Source of the DNA: Ruegeria sp. R14_0 | Lineage (GTDB): Bacteria; Pseudomonadota; Alphaproteobacteria; Rhodobacterales; Rhodobacteraceae | Assembly (NCBI RefSeq): GCF_017743975.1 | Contig: NZ_JAGHRC010000005.1 | Coordinates: forward strand, 246,885-310,884 | Reading direction: 5' to 3' | Length of the DNA stretch: 64,000 nt | Shown: piece after piece, positions 45,935 to 54,794 of the stretch | How positions within the stretch are numbered: position 1 is the stretch's first letter | Layout of the letters: each line of letters begins with the position of its first letter | Notes under the pieces: generated by a model | What the model was told of the DNA's origin: nothing | Database searches by the model: none | Seen by the model: the letters and a program-made list of their open reading frames with translations, nothing else | Translations under genes and position numbers: made by a program

Positions 45935-48424
45935 ATGAGTCGCATGGCCGCGCCACACACAACACAGCTGAAAGTCTCGGGCATGTCCTGCGCGTCCTGC
46001 GTGGGTCGCGTGGAAACTGCATTGCGTTCCGTTCCGGGCGTAACCGAAGCATCGGTCAATTTCGCGACGGAAACCGCGCAGATTGCCCACTCGGGACCAG
46101 TCAACGACCTGACAAACGCCCTTGCTGATGCGGGCTATCCTGCGGCGAACAGGCAGACGACGTTGAAAATCGGCGGGATGAATTGCGCCTCGTGCGTGGC
46201 AAAAATCGAAAAGGCGCTGACAGCTGATCCCGCCGTCGTTGATGCGCAGGTCAATCTTGCCACCGAAAGTGCAGTTGTCACCTTTATCGACGGAGCGACG
46301 ACCCCCCAGAAGCTGGCGGCAGTGTCCGATCAAGCCGGATACCCGGCGCGGGTGGTAAACGGCGCTGCTGATGATCAAGTGGATCATGCCCGGACAGAAG
46401 AGGCACACGCCCTGACCCGCGCGACGATCTTTGCCGCAGTTTTGGCCTTGCCCGTGTTCATTCTGGAAATGGGCGGACATATGATCCCGGCCTTCCACCA
46501 CTGGGTTCACACAACAATCGGCACTCAGACCAGTCATCTCATCCAATTCGCGCTGACCTCGGTCATTCTGTTTGGTCCGGGGCGCATGTTCTACCTCAAG
46601 GGCATTCCGTCGCTGTTACACCGATCGCCGGACATGAACTCTTTGGTCGCACTAGGCACCGGAGCAGCTTACCTGTTCTCCCTGATCGCCACGTTTGCGC
46701 CGCAAGTCCTGCCGCAAGGAAGCGCCAATGTGTATTACGAAGCTGCTTCGGTCATCGTCGTCCTTATCCTTTTGGGCCGCGTCTTGGAGGCGCGCGCCAA
46801 AGGCCGGACCGGGGCCGCGATCCGTAAGCTGGTCGGGTTACAACCCAAGACTGCACGTGTGGAACAGGACGGCACGTTCACAGATCGCCCCATCGCCGAC
46901 ATCGTGGTGGGCGATGTCCTGCAAATCCGCCCCGGCGAACGCGTTCCCGTAGATGCCGAAGTGCTGGATGGCACTTCGTATGTTGATGAAAGCATGATTA
47001 CCGGTGAACCCGTTCCGGTCGGCAAAGCGCTGTCTGATCAGGTCGTTGGCGGTACGGTCAATGGCACCGGCGCATTGCGGGTACGCGCGACGCGCGTCGG
47101 TGCCGACACGGTACTGGCGCAGGTTATCCAAATGGTCGAGCAGGCGCAGGGTGCGAAGCTGCCCATTCAAGGTCTTGTCGACCGGATCACCGAGCGCTTC
47201 GTGCCGGCGGTGATTGCAGTCGCTCTGCTGACGATCGCAATTTGGCTGATATTTGGCCCTGCACCCGCGCTGCCGCTGGCACTGGTTACCGGGGTTTCAG
47301 TTCTGATCATCGCCTGCCCCTGTGCCATGGGATTGGCGACGCCGACTTCGATCATGGTGGGCACCGGGCGGGCAGCCGAACTGGGCGTACTTTTCCGCAA
47401 AGGGGATGCCCTGCAGCAACTACAGCAGTCCAAGGTGATTGCTTTGGACAAGACCGGGACGCTGACGCTGGGGCGGCCGGAATTGGAGAGCGTCACAACA
47501 GCCAACGGCTTTGATCGCGATCAGGTTCTGCGACTTGCGGCGGCTGTCGAAGCCCAGTCAGAGCACCCAATTGCCACCGCAATCACTCGCGCTGGCCCGT
47601 CTGACCTGCCCGAGGTTTCGAGTTTTCAGTCGCTCACGGGTCTTGGTGTCCAGGCTACGGCTGAAGGGCGCAACGTTCTGATCGGTTCGCCCCGGCTAAT
47701 GGAGCAAAACGGCATCCCCCTAACTGATTTGGCTACCGAGGCTGACCAGCGCGCAGCTGAAGGGGCCACACCTTTGTTCGTTGCAATAGACGGTCGGGCT
47801 GCCGCGATGCTTGCGGTCTCTGACCCGATCAAACCGGGCACCGAACAAGCGCTGGAGCGTTTGCACGAGATGGGACTGACCCTTGCGATGGTTACGGGCG
47901 ACAACGCCCGAACGGCACAAGCGCTGGCCAGCAAACTGGGCATCGACCATGTCACGGCCGAAGTCCTGCCGGATGGCAAGCTGGCCGCGATCAACGCGTT
48001 GCGCGACCAGTTCGGAACGCTTGCCTTCGTCGGGGATGGCATCAACGACGCCCCGGCCTTGGCGGCAGCGGACACTGGCGTTGCCATCGGAACTGGAACA
48101 GATGTGGCGATTGAAACCGCTGACGTCGTTTTGATGTCGGGCGACCTGCGCGGCGTGGCCAACGCCGTCGAGATCAGCCGCCGCACCATGCGCAACATCA
48201 GGCAGAACCTGGGCTGGGCCTTCGGCTATAACATCTTACTGATCCCTGTCGCCGCAGGCGTTCTGTACCCGTTTGGCGGCCATTTGTTGTCCCCGGCTCT
48301 GGCCGCCGGGGCGATGGCGCTGTCCAGCGTCTTTGTCGTGTCAAACGCTCTGCGACTGCGCCGGGTTCGGGCCAGCCTGCCCGAGGGTTCAGACAACCAC
48401 TCAACCCAAACGGTGACCTCATGA
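45935..48424 (+). CDS. copA: Copper-exporting P1B-type ATPase
   Basis: 829 residues from the MSRMAAPHTT start; MAAPHTT at 45944 is equally possible, and an upstream in-frame ATG at 45836 lies before the promoter. Two N-terminal metal-binding domains carry GMSCASC and GMNCASC. The transmembrane copper site is CPC (IIACPCAMGLATPT), with DKTGTLT phosphorylation, TGDN and GDGINDAP hinge motifs, and SEHP for the nucleotide histidine. It pumps Cu(I) out of the cytoplasm. Its stop overlaps the cueR start (ATGA). Confidence 0.95.
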   Translation: MSRMAAPHTTQLKVSGMSCASCVGRVETALRSVPGVTEASVNFATETAQIAHSGPVNDLTNALADAGYPAANRQTTLKIGGMNCASCVAKIEKALTADPAVVDAQVNLATESAVVTFIDGATTPQKLAAVSDQAGYPARVVNGAADDQVDHARTEEAHALTRATIFAAVLALPVFILEMGGHMIPAFHHWVHTTIGTQTSHLIQFALTSVILFGPGRMFYLKGIPSLLHRSPDMNSLVALGTGAAYLFSLIATFAPQVLPQGSANVYYEAASVIVVLILLGRVLEARAKGRTGAAIRKLVGLQPKTARVEQDGTFTDRPIADIVVGDVLQIRPGERVPVDAEVLDGTSYVDESMITGEPVPVGKALSDQVVGGTVNGTGALRVRATRVGADTVLAQVIQMVEQAQGAKLPIQGLVDRITERFVPAVIAVALLTIAIWLIFGPAPALPLALVTGVSVLIIACPCAMGLATPTSIMVGTGRAAELGVLFRKGDALQQLQQSKVIALDKTGTLTLGRPELESVTTANGFDRDQVLRLAAAVEAQSEHPIATAITRAGPSDLPEVSSFQSLTGLGVQATAEGRNVLIGSPRLMEQNGIPLTDLATEADQRAAEGATPLFVAIDGRAAAMLAVSDPIKPGTEQALERLHEMGLTLAMVTGDNARTAQALASKLGIDHVTAEVLPDGKLAAINALRDQFGTLAFVGDGINDAPALAAADTGVAIGTGTDVAIETADVVLMSGDLRGVANAVEISRRTMRNIRQNLGWAFGYNILLIPVAAGVLYPFGGHLLSPALAAGAMALSSVFVVSNALRLRRVRASLPEGSDNHSTQTVTS

Positions 48425-48810
48425 ATATCGGAGACGTTGCAACCCAGACCGGTCTGCCCGCCAAGACCATCCGGTATTACGAGGATATCGGTCTGGTCAA
48501 ACCCCTGCGCGATGACAACGGATACCGCCGGTTCCGCAGTCAGGATGTCCACAAGCTGAACTTTCTGGGACGCGCTCGCGCGCTTGGCTTCACGATTGAA
48601 GATTGCCGCACCCTGATGGCGCTGTATGAGGATGAAACCCGTGCCAGCGCAGATGTCAAAAAGGTCGCCCGCGCGCATATGGCCCAAATCGAGGCCAAGA
48701 TCGCGGACCTGAATGCCATGCGCGACACCCTCAGCCACCTGATCGACGCCTGTGCAGGTGATGACCGGCCTGATTGTCCAATCCTGCAGGATTTGGGCGG
48801 CAAGACGTGA
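48421..48810 (+). CDS. cueR: CueR-type Cu(I)-responsive MerR regulator
   Basis: 129 residues. The MerR helix-turn-helix starts MNIGDVATQTGLPAKTIRYYE, the coiled-coil dimer helix follows, and the metal site is C111-x7-C119 (CAGDDRPDC), the CueR pattern for a two-coordinate Cu(I). It activates copA from the long-spacer promoter upstream of that gene and is co-transcribed with it. Confidence 0.93.
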   Translation: MNIGDVATQTGLPAKTIRYYEDIGLVKPLRDDNGYRRFRSQDVHKLNFLGRARALGFTIEDCRTLMALYEDETRASADVKKVARAHMAQIEAKIADLNAMRDTLSHLIDACAGDDRPDCPILQDLGGKT

Positions 48811-48908
48811 CACGGGGTTGCCCTTTGGCCGTCGCTTTGGTTTGTCTCTGCTAAACAATCCGGCCTGCTGATCCCAGCAATGCACCGGACAGCAGAGAGG
48901 ATCACAAA

Positions 48909-49781
48909 ATGGCAAACGTCGCTTTCCTTGGTCTGGGGGTCATGGGTTATCCCATGGCCGGTCACCTGCAAGCCGCAGGTCATGAGGTAACCGTCTTTAA
49001 TCGCACCGCAAGCAAGGCCGAGGCCTGGGTTGCCGAACACGGCGGCGCAATGGCTGCGACCCCACGCGAGGCGGCTCAAGGTGCCGAATTCGTCATGGCC
49101 TGCGTCGGCAATGACGACGACCTGCGCATGGTCTGCACCGGAGAGGACGGCGCATTCCACGGCATGTCGGGCGGCGCCATCTTTGTCGATCACACAACCG
49201 TATCTGACGGCGTGACCCACGAACTTTACACCGCTGGACAAAAGCAAGACATCGCCTTCGTCGATGCTCCGATCTCGGGCGGACAAGCGGGCGCGGAGAA
49301 TGGTGTTCTTTCGATCATGTGCGGTGGGGATCAAGCCGCCTATGATGCGGCCGAACCGATCATGCAGATCTATTCCAAGATCTGCCGCCGCATTGGTGAA
49401 AGTGGTGCGGGTCAGTTGACCAAAATGTGCAACCAGATCGCTATCGCGGGCCTGGTTCAGGCCCTCAGCGAAGCGATGCATTTTGCCGAGAAAGCTGGCT
49501 TGGATGGACGTGCGGTCGTTGAAGTGATCAGCCAGGGCGCGGCCGGCAGCTGGCAGATGGTGAACCGGCATGAAACGATGTTGGACGATCACTTTGATTA
49601 TGGGTTCGCGGTGGACTGGATGCGCAAGGACCTTGGCATCTGTCTGGATACGGCCAACGAAAACGGCGCCTCGCTGCCCGTTACCGCGCTGGTCGATCAA
49701 TTCTACAAGGACGTGCAGAAACTGGGCGGCGGGCGCTGGGACACGTCCTCGCTGTTTAAACGCCTGCGCGCGCTGGACTAA
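48909..49781 (+). CDS. 3-hydroxyisobutyrate/beta-hydroxyacid dehydrogenase family protein
   Basis: 290 residues. GLGVMGYPMAGHL (NAD(P) site), APISGGQAGAENG (substrate loop) and GAGQLTKMCNQ with the catalytic lysine are the family signatures. It oxidises a beta-hydroxy acid such as 3-hydroxyisobutyrate or reduces tartronate semialdehyde. AGAGAGG precedes the ATG. It lies 12 bp upstream of the APH-M23-aminotransferase fusion, so the two may act in one pathway. Confidence 0.85.
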   Translation: MANVAFLGLGVMGYPMAGHLQAAGHEVTVFNRTASKAEAWVAEHGGAMAATPREAAQGAEFVMACVGNDDDLRMVCTGEDGAFHGMSGGAIFVDHTTVSDGVTHELYTAGQKQDIAFVDAPISGGQAGAENGVLSIMCGGDQAAYDAAEPIMQIYSKICRRIGESGAGQLTKMCNQIAIAGLVQALSEAMHFAEKAGLDGRAVVEVISQGAAGSWQMVNRHETMLDDHFDYGFAVDWMRKDLGICLDTANENGASLPVTALVDQFYKDVQKLGGGRWDTSSLFKRLRALD

Positions 49782-49793
49782 AGAGGTAGCCCA

Positions 49794-52700
49794 ATGGCTG
49801 AACTGACCGATTTCTGGGCCCTCGCCCTGCGCACCCATTGGGGGCTCGAGGCCAAGTTGAGCCGGCTGGACGGCGAATATGATCTGAACTTTCTGGTCCG
49901 CGCCACCAATGGGCAGGATTATGTTCTGAAAGTCATGCGTCCCGGCTGCGAAGCCCAGTTGATTGACCTTCAGGTCGAGGCGCTGAAGCATATCGCCCTC
50001 GAAGCTCCAGGACTGCCCTTCCCTGCAGTACACCCCGATCTCAACGGCGCTGTCCTGCCAGAAATTCCTGATCAGAACGAACAGCCTCGGCTGGTGTGGC
50101 TGCTGGAGTGTCTGCCCGGTCAGTGCTACGCCAAGGCCGCGCCGAAGTCAGACGAGTTGATCCTGAAACTCGGCCGGGTTCTGGGGGCCACCGACCGGGC
50201 GCTTGAGGGGTTCTCGCATGAAGGGCTGCACCGTCCGAACTTTAAATGGGATCTCACTCAAGCGGGTTGGGTCACAGACAAGCTGGACGCCGTTGCCGAC
50301 CCGACGCGGCGTGCATTGCTGTCCGAAATTTCTGCGGATTTTCAAGCTATATCAGATCGTCTGGCGGGTTTGCCGAAACAGGCCATCCACAATGATGCCA
50401 ATGATTACAACATCCTGGTCGAAGGCGAGCTTGGGCAACGTCAGACCATCTCGGGCCTGATTGATCTGGGCGATATGTGTGCGGCCCCGCGCATCTGCGA
50501 TCTGGCTATCGCCGGGGCGTATATTGTTCTGGACCACCCAAAACCCGAACAGGCGCTGACCGCTTTGGTGCGCGGTTATCACGCCGCAAACCGGTTGCGG
50601 GCGGACGAGGTTGATCTGATCTGGCCCCTACTGCGCATGCGGCTGGCGGTGTCCGTAGTGAACTCGACCCTGATGGCGGCCGAGAACCCGAATGATCCGT
50701 ATGTGACGATCAGCCAGGCCCCGGCATGGCGGTTTCTCGAGAACGATGCGGTCAATGGTGGCCTGATGTCCGCGCGGCTGCGTGCCGCATGTGGGCTACC
50801 CGTGACGGATGGGGCAGAGCGTATCCACGCCTACCTGTCCGAACATCGCGGGCAATTCGCTGAAATGTTCGAACAGGATCTTAACGAAGTTCCCATGGGA
50901 TCGCTGTCTGTCGAGAATTCGACCTGGCCACAGAACCCGTTCCACATGCCGCTGGATGAAGCCGCGCGCGTGGGCGAGGAATTCGGAGAGGGGCTCTGGC
51001 TTGGCTACTACAACGAACCCCGCCTGATCTACGCCGAACCCGCATTCCGCAAGGGGCCTTGGAAAGCCTCGGATCGGCGGACGGTGCATCTGGCCGTGGA
51101 TGTATTCGCCCCGGCCGGAACCGTGCTGCATGCCCCGATGAGCGGTCGGGTCGAGGCCGTGGAAAACCGTGATGCGCATCTGGATTATGGCGGCGTGGTG
51201 ATCCTGCAACACGAAACACCCGAAGGCGACCCGTTCTACACGCTCTACGGCCATCTGGACCCCGAAGTTTGCGATCGGCTGAAGCCGGGCGATCCGGTGG
51301 CGCAGGGCGCGGCTTTTGCACGGCTGGGCGACGCCTCGCAAAATGGCGGCTGGGCCCCACATGTGCATTTCCAGCTGGCCCTGACAACCGACGGCATGCA
51401 GAACGACTGGCCCGGTGTTGGCGACCCGGACGAGATGGAGCTGTGGCACGCGGTTTGCCCCAACCCTGCGGCCCTGCTGAACCTGCCGGACGAGAAAGTC
51501 TTTTATCGCCCGACCGACAAGCACGCGATCCTGCAAGGGCGGCATGATCATTTCGGTGGGAACCTCAGCCTGACCTACGACGATCCGGTCATGCTGGTGC
51601 GCGGGTGGAAACATCACCTGTTCGACGAGTGGGGGCGGCCTTACCTGGACGCATACAACAACGTCCCGCATGTGGGTCACGCACACCCGCGCATTCAGGC
51701 GGTGGCTGCGGACCAACTCAAGCGAATGAACTCGAACACGCGCTATCTGCACCCGGCCCAGACAGCCTTTGCCGACAAAGTGCTGTCCAAGCTGCCGGAT
51801 CAGTTCGAGGTCTGTTTCTTCGTCAATTCCGGCACCGAGGCAAATGAACTCGCCTTGCGTCTGGCCCGTGCGCATACCGGGGCCAAGGGCATCGTGACGC
51901 CAGATCACGGCTACCACGGCAACACCAACGCGGCTGTTGCGATCTCGGCCTACAAGTTCAACAAGCCCGGTGGGATCGGACAGGCCGATTGGGTCGAACT
52001 GGTCGAGGTCGCCGACGACTATCGCGGATCATTCAAGCGCGATGACGCGGAACGCGCGAACAAGTTCGCAGATCTGGTGGACCCCGCGATCGCCGCGTTG
52101 CAGGCCAAAGGCCACGGCCTCGCCGGTTTCATAGCCGAGACCTTCCCATCCGTCGGCGGTCAGATCATTCCGCCAAAGGGGTACCTGCCCGCCGTCTACG
52201 AGAAAATCCGGGCGGCAGGTGGCGTCTGCATCGCCGATGAGGTTCAGACCGGGCTAGGGCGTCTGGGTGAATACTATTTTGGGTTTGAACACCAAGGCGC
52301 GCTGCCGGATATTGTTGTCATGGGCAAACCCATAGGCAACGGCCATCCGCTGGGCGTGCTGGTCACAACCAAGGCCATTGCAGAAAGCTTTGACAACGGG
52401 ATCGAGTTTTTCTCGACCTTTGGTGGATCGACCCTATCCTGCCGGATCGGGAAAGAGGTTCTGGATATCGTCGATGACGAAGGGTTGCAGGACAATGCCC
52501 GGATTATGGGCGCCAGTTTGATGGATGGGCTACGCCAGATCGACTCCGAGTTTGCCTGCGTCGGCGATGTGCGGGGTATGGGCCTGTTCGTCGGGGTCGA
52601 ACTGATCAACCCGGATGGCTCGGAAAGCACCGAAATCTGCAAATACGTCAAGAACCGTATGCGCGATCATCGCATTCTGATTGGCAGCGAAGGGCCAAAG

Positions 52701-52859
52701 GACAACATCCTGAAAATCCGACCGCCCCTGACCATCGAAGCCGAAGACATCGACATGATCCTGTGGACGCTGCGCACAGTACTGTCCGAAGTTGGTGATT
52801 ACACCCCTGCCCCCGTCTGCGACCACGAACATCACCACGCGGGCTGTGGGTGCTGCTGA
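49794..52859 (+). CDS. Three-domain fusion: APH-type kinase, M23 metallopeptidase-like, class III aminotransferase
   Basis: 1021 residues. Residues 1-335: kinase of the APH/hydroxylysine-kinase type, with H199-N-D201 and the catalytic loop N206, then LIDLGD (D224). Residues about 425-530: M23/LytM fold with all ligand motifs: H432-x3-D436 (HLAVD), GHL (H487) and H523-V-H525. Residues about 590-1000: class III aminotransferase with NSGTEANE and the PLP lysine K845 (MGKPIGNGH). Known relatives are kinase plus aminotransferase-fold phospholyases acting on ethanolamine or hydroxylysine phosphates, so a kinase followed by PLP-driven loss of phosphate is expected. The role of the M23 part is unclear. 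The tail HEHHHAGCGCC is metal-ligand rich. Confidence 0.88.
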   Translation: MAELTDFWALALRTHWGLEAKLSRLDGEYDLNFLVRATNGQDYVLKVMRPGCEAQLIDLQVEALKHIALEAPGLPFPAVHPDLNGAVLPEIPDQNEQPRLVWLLECLPGQCYAKAAPKSDELILKLGRVLGATDRALEGFSHEGLHRPNFKWDLTQAGWVTDKLDAVADPTRRALLSEISADFQAISDRLAGLPKQAIHNDANDYNILVEGELGQRQTISGLIDLGDMCAAPRICDLAIAGAYIVLDHPKPEQALTALVRGYHAANRLRADEVDLIWPLLRMRLAVSVVNSTLMAAENPNDPYVTISQAPAWRFLENDAVNGGLMSARLRAACGLPVTDGAERIHAYLSEHRGQFAEMFEQDLNEVPMGSLSVENSTWPQNPFHMPLDEAARVGEEFGEGLWLGYYNEPRLIYAEPAFRKGPWKASDRRTVHLAVDVFAPAGTVLHAPMSGRVEAVENRDAHLDYGGVVILQHETPEGDPFYTLYGHLDPEVCDRLKPGDPVAQGAAFARLGDASQNGGWAPHVHFQLALTTDGMQNDWPGVGDPDEMELWHAVCPNPAALLNLPDEKVFYRPTDKHAILQGRHDHFGGNLSLTYDDPVMLVRGWKHHLFDEWGRPYLDAYNNVPHVGHAHPRIQAVAADQLKRMNSNTRYLHPAQTAFADKVLSKLPDQFEVCFFVNSGTEANELALRLARAHTGAKGIVTPDHGYHGNTNAAVAISAYKFNKPGGIGQADWVELVEVADDYRGSFKRDDAERANKFADLVDPAIAALQAKGHGLAGFIAETFPSVGGQIIPPKGYLPAVYEKIRAAGGVCIADEVQTGLGRLGEYYFGFEHQGALPDIVVMGKPIGNGHPLGVLVTTKAIAESFDNGIEFFSTFGGSTLSCRIGKEVLDIVDDEGLQDNARIMGASLMDGLRQIDSEFACVGDVRGMGLFVGVELINPDGSESTEICKYVKNRMRDHRILIGSEGPKDNILKIRPPLTIEAEDIDMILWTLRTVLSEVGDYTPAPVCDHEHHHAGCGCC

Positions 52860-52863
52860 AATG

Positions 52864-52897
52864 ACAAAACCCCGGCCCGAGGGTGCCGGGGTTTTGT
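52864..52897. terminator. Bidirectional terminator
   Basis: A perfect 13-bp stem (ACAAAACCCCGGC / GCCGGGGTTTTGT) with an 8-nt loop. It has T-runs in both directions, serving the fusion gene on the plus strand and the hemP operon on the minus strand. Confidence 0.9.
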
Positions 52898-52910
52898 ATC
52901 TGCGCGCTGC

Positions 52911-53387
52911 TTAGTGCAGCACGGCAGAGGGGGACTTGTGGCCGGTCGTCGGCAGTGGCACCGACGCTGTCATGCGGCGCAGCACCATGCCCATCTCTTC
53001 GGACAAAGAGGCCAGAGCCGGAGCGTAATCCGGCCGCACGATCAGCGACGCCATCATCATCGCGTCTTCACGGTCACCTTCGGAGGCCGCCGCGATCATT
53101 TGGGCAAAACAGTTCTCATCCGCACCGAGGCAGGAACAGCTTAACCCGTGACGCACCAGAGGGCGGCGACCGTGATGGGCGCACAGCCCGCAGAGGCGAT
53201 CCAGCGTCATCATGGCGGCGCGCCCCTGATCCAGGCCAAGTGCAATCTCAAAATCGCTGGCCGCATCCTCGCGGGCTTTTGGGCTTTCGCTCCAAAGCCG
53301 AAGGTACATCACGGCGCCAGCTTCTATCGGGCTAAGGTCAGACAGACGCCCAACCGCAGCACCGCCGCGCGAGGAAGGAGCGCTCAT
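52911..53387 (-). CDS. Cys-rich hypothetical protein encoded with hemP
   Basis: 158 residues, helical, without signal peptide or membrane segment. Cysteines cluster at CGLCAHHG and SCSCLGADENC, six in a stretch of about 31 residues with two histidines, a pattern that could bind iron, haem or an iron-sulfur cluster. Its ATG overlaps the hemP stop (ATGA), so the two are translated together. No family is recognised. The hemP link suggests a role in haem or iron handling. Confidence 0.72.
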   Translation of the reverse strand: MSAPSSRGGAAVGRLSDLSPIEAGAVMYLRLWSESPKAREDAASDFEIALGLDQGRAAMMTLDRLCGLCAHHGRRPLVRHGLSCSCLGADENCFAQMIAAASEGDREDAMMMASLIVRPDYAPALASLSEEMGMVLRRMTASVPLPTTGHKSPSAVLH

Positions 53388-53551
53388 TTCGTCAGGATCA
53401 ACTTGCCGGCACGGGTGATACGCAGGGTGTACAACTGGTCACCCAACTCGATATGGGCCAGATTGCCACCCTTGGTCAGGTCTTCGGCCTTATGAGCCGG
53501 AAGCATGGACACCGCGTAGGACTGGCTGGGATTCGGGTTCTGCACATTCAT
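53384..53551 (-). CDS. hemP: Hemin uptake protein HemP (HmuP-like)
   Basis: 55 residues from MNVQNPNPSQSYAVSMLP. The C-terminal YTLRITRAGKLILTK is the HemP/HmuP core (a short beta fold that recognises DNA or RNA and is needed for haem receptor expression in other bacteria). A TGGAG site lies 9 nt before the ATG, a promoter with TTGACA lies further upstream, and the next gene overlaps by 4 bp. Too small for most ORF cut-offs, but strongly supported. Confidence 0.85.
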   Translation of the reverse strand: MNVQNPNPSQSYAVSMLPAHKAEDLTKGGNLAHIELGDQLYTLRITRAGKLILTK

Positions 53552-53656
53552 CAGGACAACTCCAGTGGGTTCTCGGGCGAAGGGCCTTGTTTGGTTCGCG
53601 CTTTCAAATGTTTGGCTGACCCGAATTGGGTTGGCTGCGGGGGTCTTTCCGGTAAT

Positions 53657-53682
53657 CTGATTAATTTACTCAGGTATGTCAA
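53657..53682 (-). promoter_or_regulatory. hemP promoter with an iron-box-like dyad
   Basis: On the minus strand TTGACA (53682-53677) serves as -35. The dyad CTGAGTAAATTAATCAG (53673-53657) lies just downstream across the -10 region: TGA-N9-TCA, the half-site layout described for alphaproteobacterial RirA iron boxes. It lies about 105 bp upstream of the hemP start. Confidence 0.5.
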
Positions 53683-53771
53683 GGCCAATACGAAACATCA
53701 CAGCGTCGCAGATGATTGCGCAACGAAAACAAGCAGGTTAGGTCTGACGCGGGTAAATCAAGGGGACTGTG

Positions 53772-54446
53772 ATGACAGCGACTATCATGTTCGATCTGGA
53801 CGGCACTTTGATCGACAGCCTGCCGGATATCGCCGCGGCAGCCAACAGAATGCTGCAGGATGTCGACACCGCACCTCTGCCGCAAGACACGATAAAACAG
53901 TTCGTGGGCAAGGGTTTGCCCAATCTGGTTGCGCGCGTCATCGAACATTGTAACCTGCCGATGGAACGCAACGCCGAACTGTCCCAACTAACACTTGCAC
54001 ACTACAATGCAGCGTCCAGCGACAAGACTGTTCCTTACCCCGGCGTTCAACAGGCGCTGACACATTTGCGTGAAATGGGCTGTGTTCTTGGCATCTGCAC
54101 AAACAAACCCGAAGGCCCTGCCCGCCACGTTCTTGAGGCGTTGGACCTTGCGCATCATTTCGACACTGTGTTTGGCGGCGACACGTTGTCGGTGCGCAAA
54201 CCGGACCCTAAGCTGCTGCTGGCCAGTTTCGATGCAGTAACGTCCGCAGGCCCCCGCCTTTTTGTGGGCGACAGCGAAGTCGATGCAGAAACCGCAGATC
54301 GGGCCAAAGTGCCGTTCCTGCTGTTTTCCGAAGGATACCGAAAAACGCCGTTGGCAGAGATTCCACACACCCACAGCTACAGCGACACGCATGAATTGCC
54401 CGCACTGGTGCGCACGGCAGTGCATCAGTTGGAAACACAGGCCTGA
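53772..54446 (+). CDS. gph: Phosphoglycolate phosphatase-like HAD hydrolase
   Basis: 224 residues. FDLDGTLIDS is HAD motif I, TNKPEG motif II and GDSEVDAETADRAKVP motif IV, with the helical cap between. It probably dephosphorylates 2-phosphoglycolate. A GGGG site precedes the ATG; a GTG one codon earlier is less likely. Confidence 0.85.
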   Translation: MTATIMFDLDGTLIDSLPDIAAAANRMLQDVDTAPLPQDTIKQFVGKGLPNLVARVIEHCNLPMERNAELSQLTLAHYNAASSDKTVPYPGVQQALTHLREMGCVLGICTNKPEGPARHVLEALDLAHHFDTVFGGDTLSVRKPDPKLLLASFDAVTSAGPRLFVGDSEVDAETADRAKVPFLLFSEGYRKTPLAEIPHTHSYSDTHELPALVRTAVHQLETQA

Positions 54447-54794
54447 CGGCCAGCTCGGTATCATTTCTGAGGGGTTATTGAGGGGCCGGCCGAGGGGGTA
54501 AGTAGCCAGCCCCTCACGGGGAAAAGTGGTATTGTCCGCAGTAATTCCTTGGATGATTCGAACTTAATGAATCCCTTCACCGCAAGGAATTGGGGGTTTC
54601 CCGTAGGCCACTACAAACGGTTGAAAAAGAGAGTTTTTTTTCGACCCAGGCACAGGGTTAACGTCTCATCTTTACAGTTTTTCGATAAATCAGCCGGATT
54701 CAGCCGGAAAACTCGGCACGCTAAAGCAAACCAGCCACCGTAATCCTTAGCTCCAAAGCCGCAATCACAGGCAGCGCCTCAGTCTGACGGTAAC
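54447..54794. other. Non-coding gap with an inverted repeat
   Basis: No convincing gene. A 64-residue frame at 54549-54743 has no homology features and no ribosome site. The gap holds an inverted repeat, AATTCCTTG (54543-54551) and CAAGGAATT (54583-54591), a run of eight T at about 54634-54641, and a tandem CAGCCGGA repeat near 54690. A short RNA or a decayed sequence is possible. Confidence 0.4.

Noticed and set aside
48540..50033. 497-codon minus-strand frame opposite cueR and the dehydrogenase gene
   Set aside because: Covers three well-supported plus-strand genes and shows no family motif.
54549..54743. 64-codon frame in the gap behind gph
   Set aside because: No ribosome site, odd composition, no motif.
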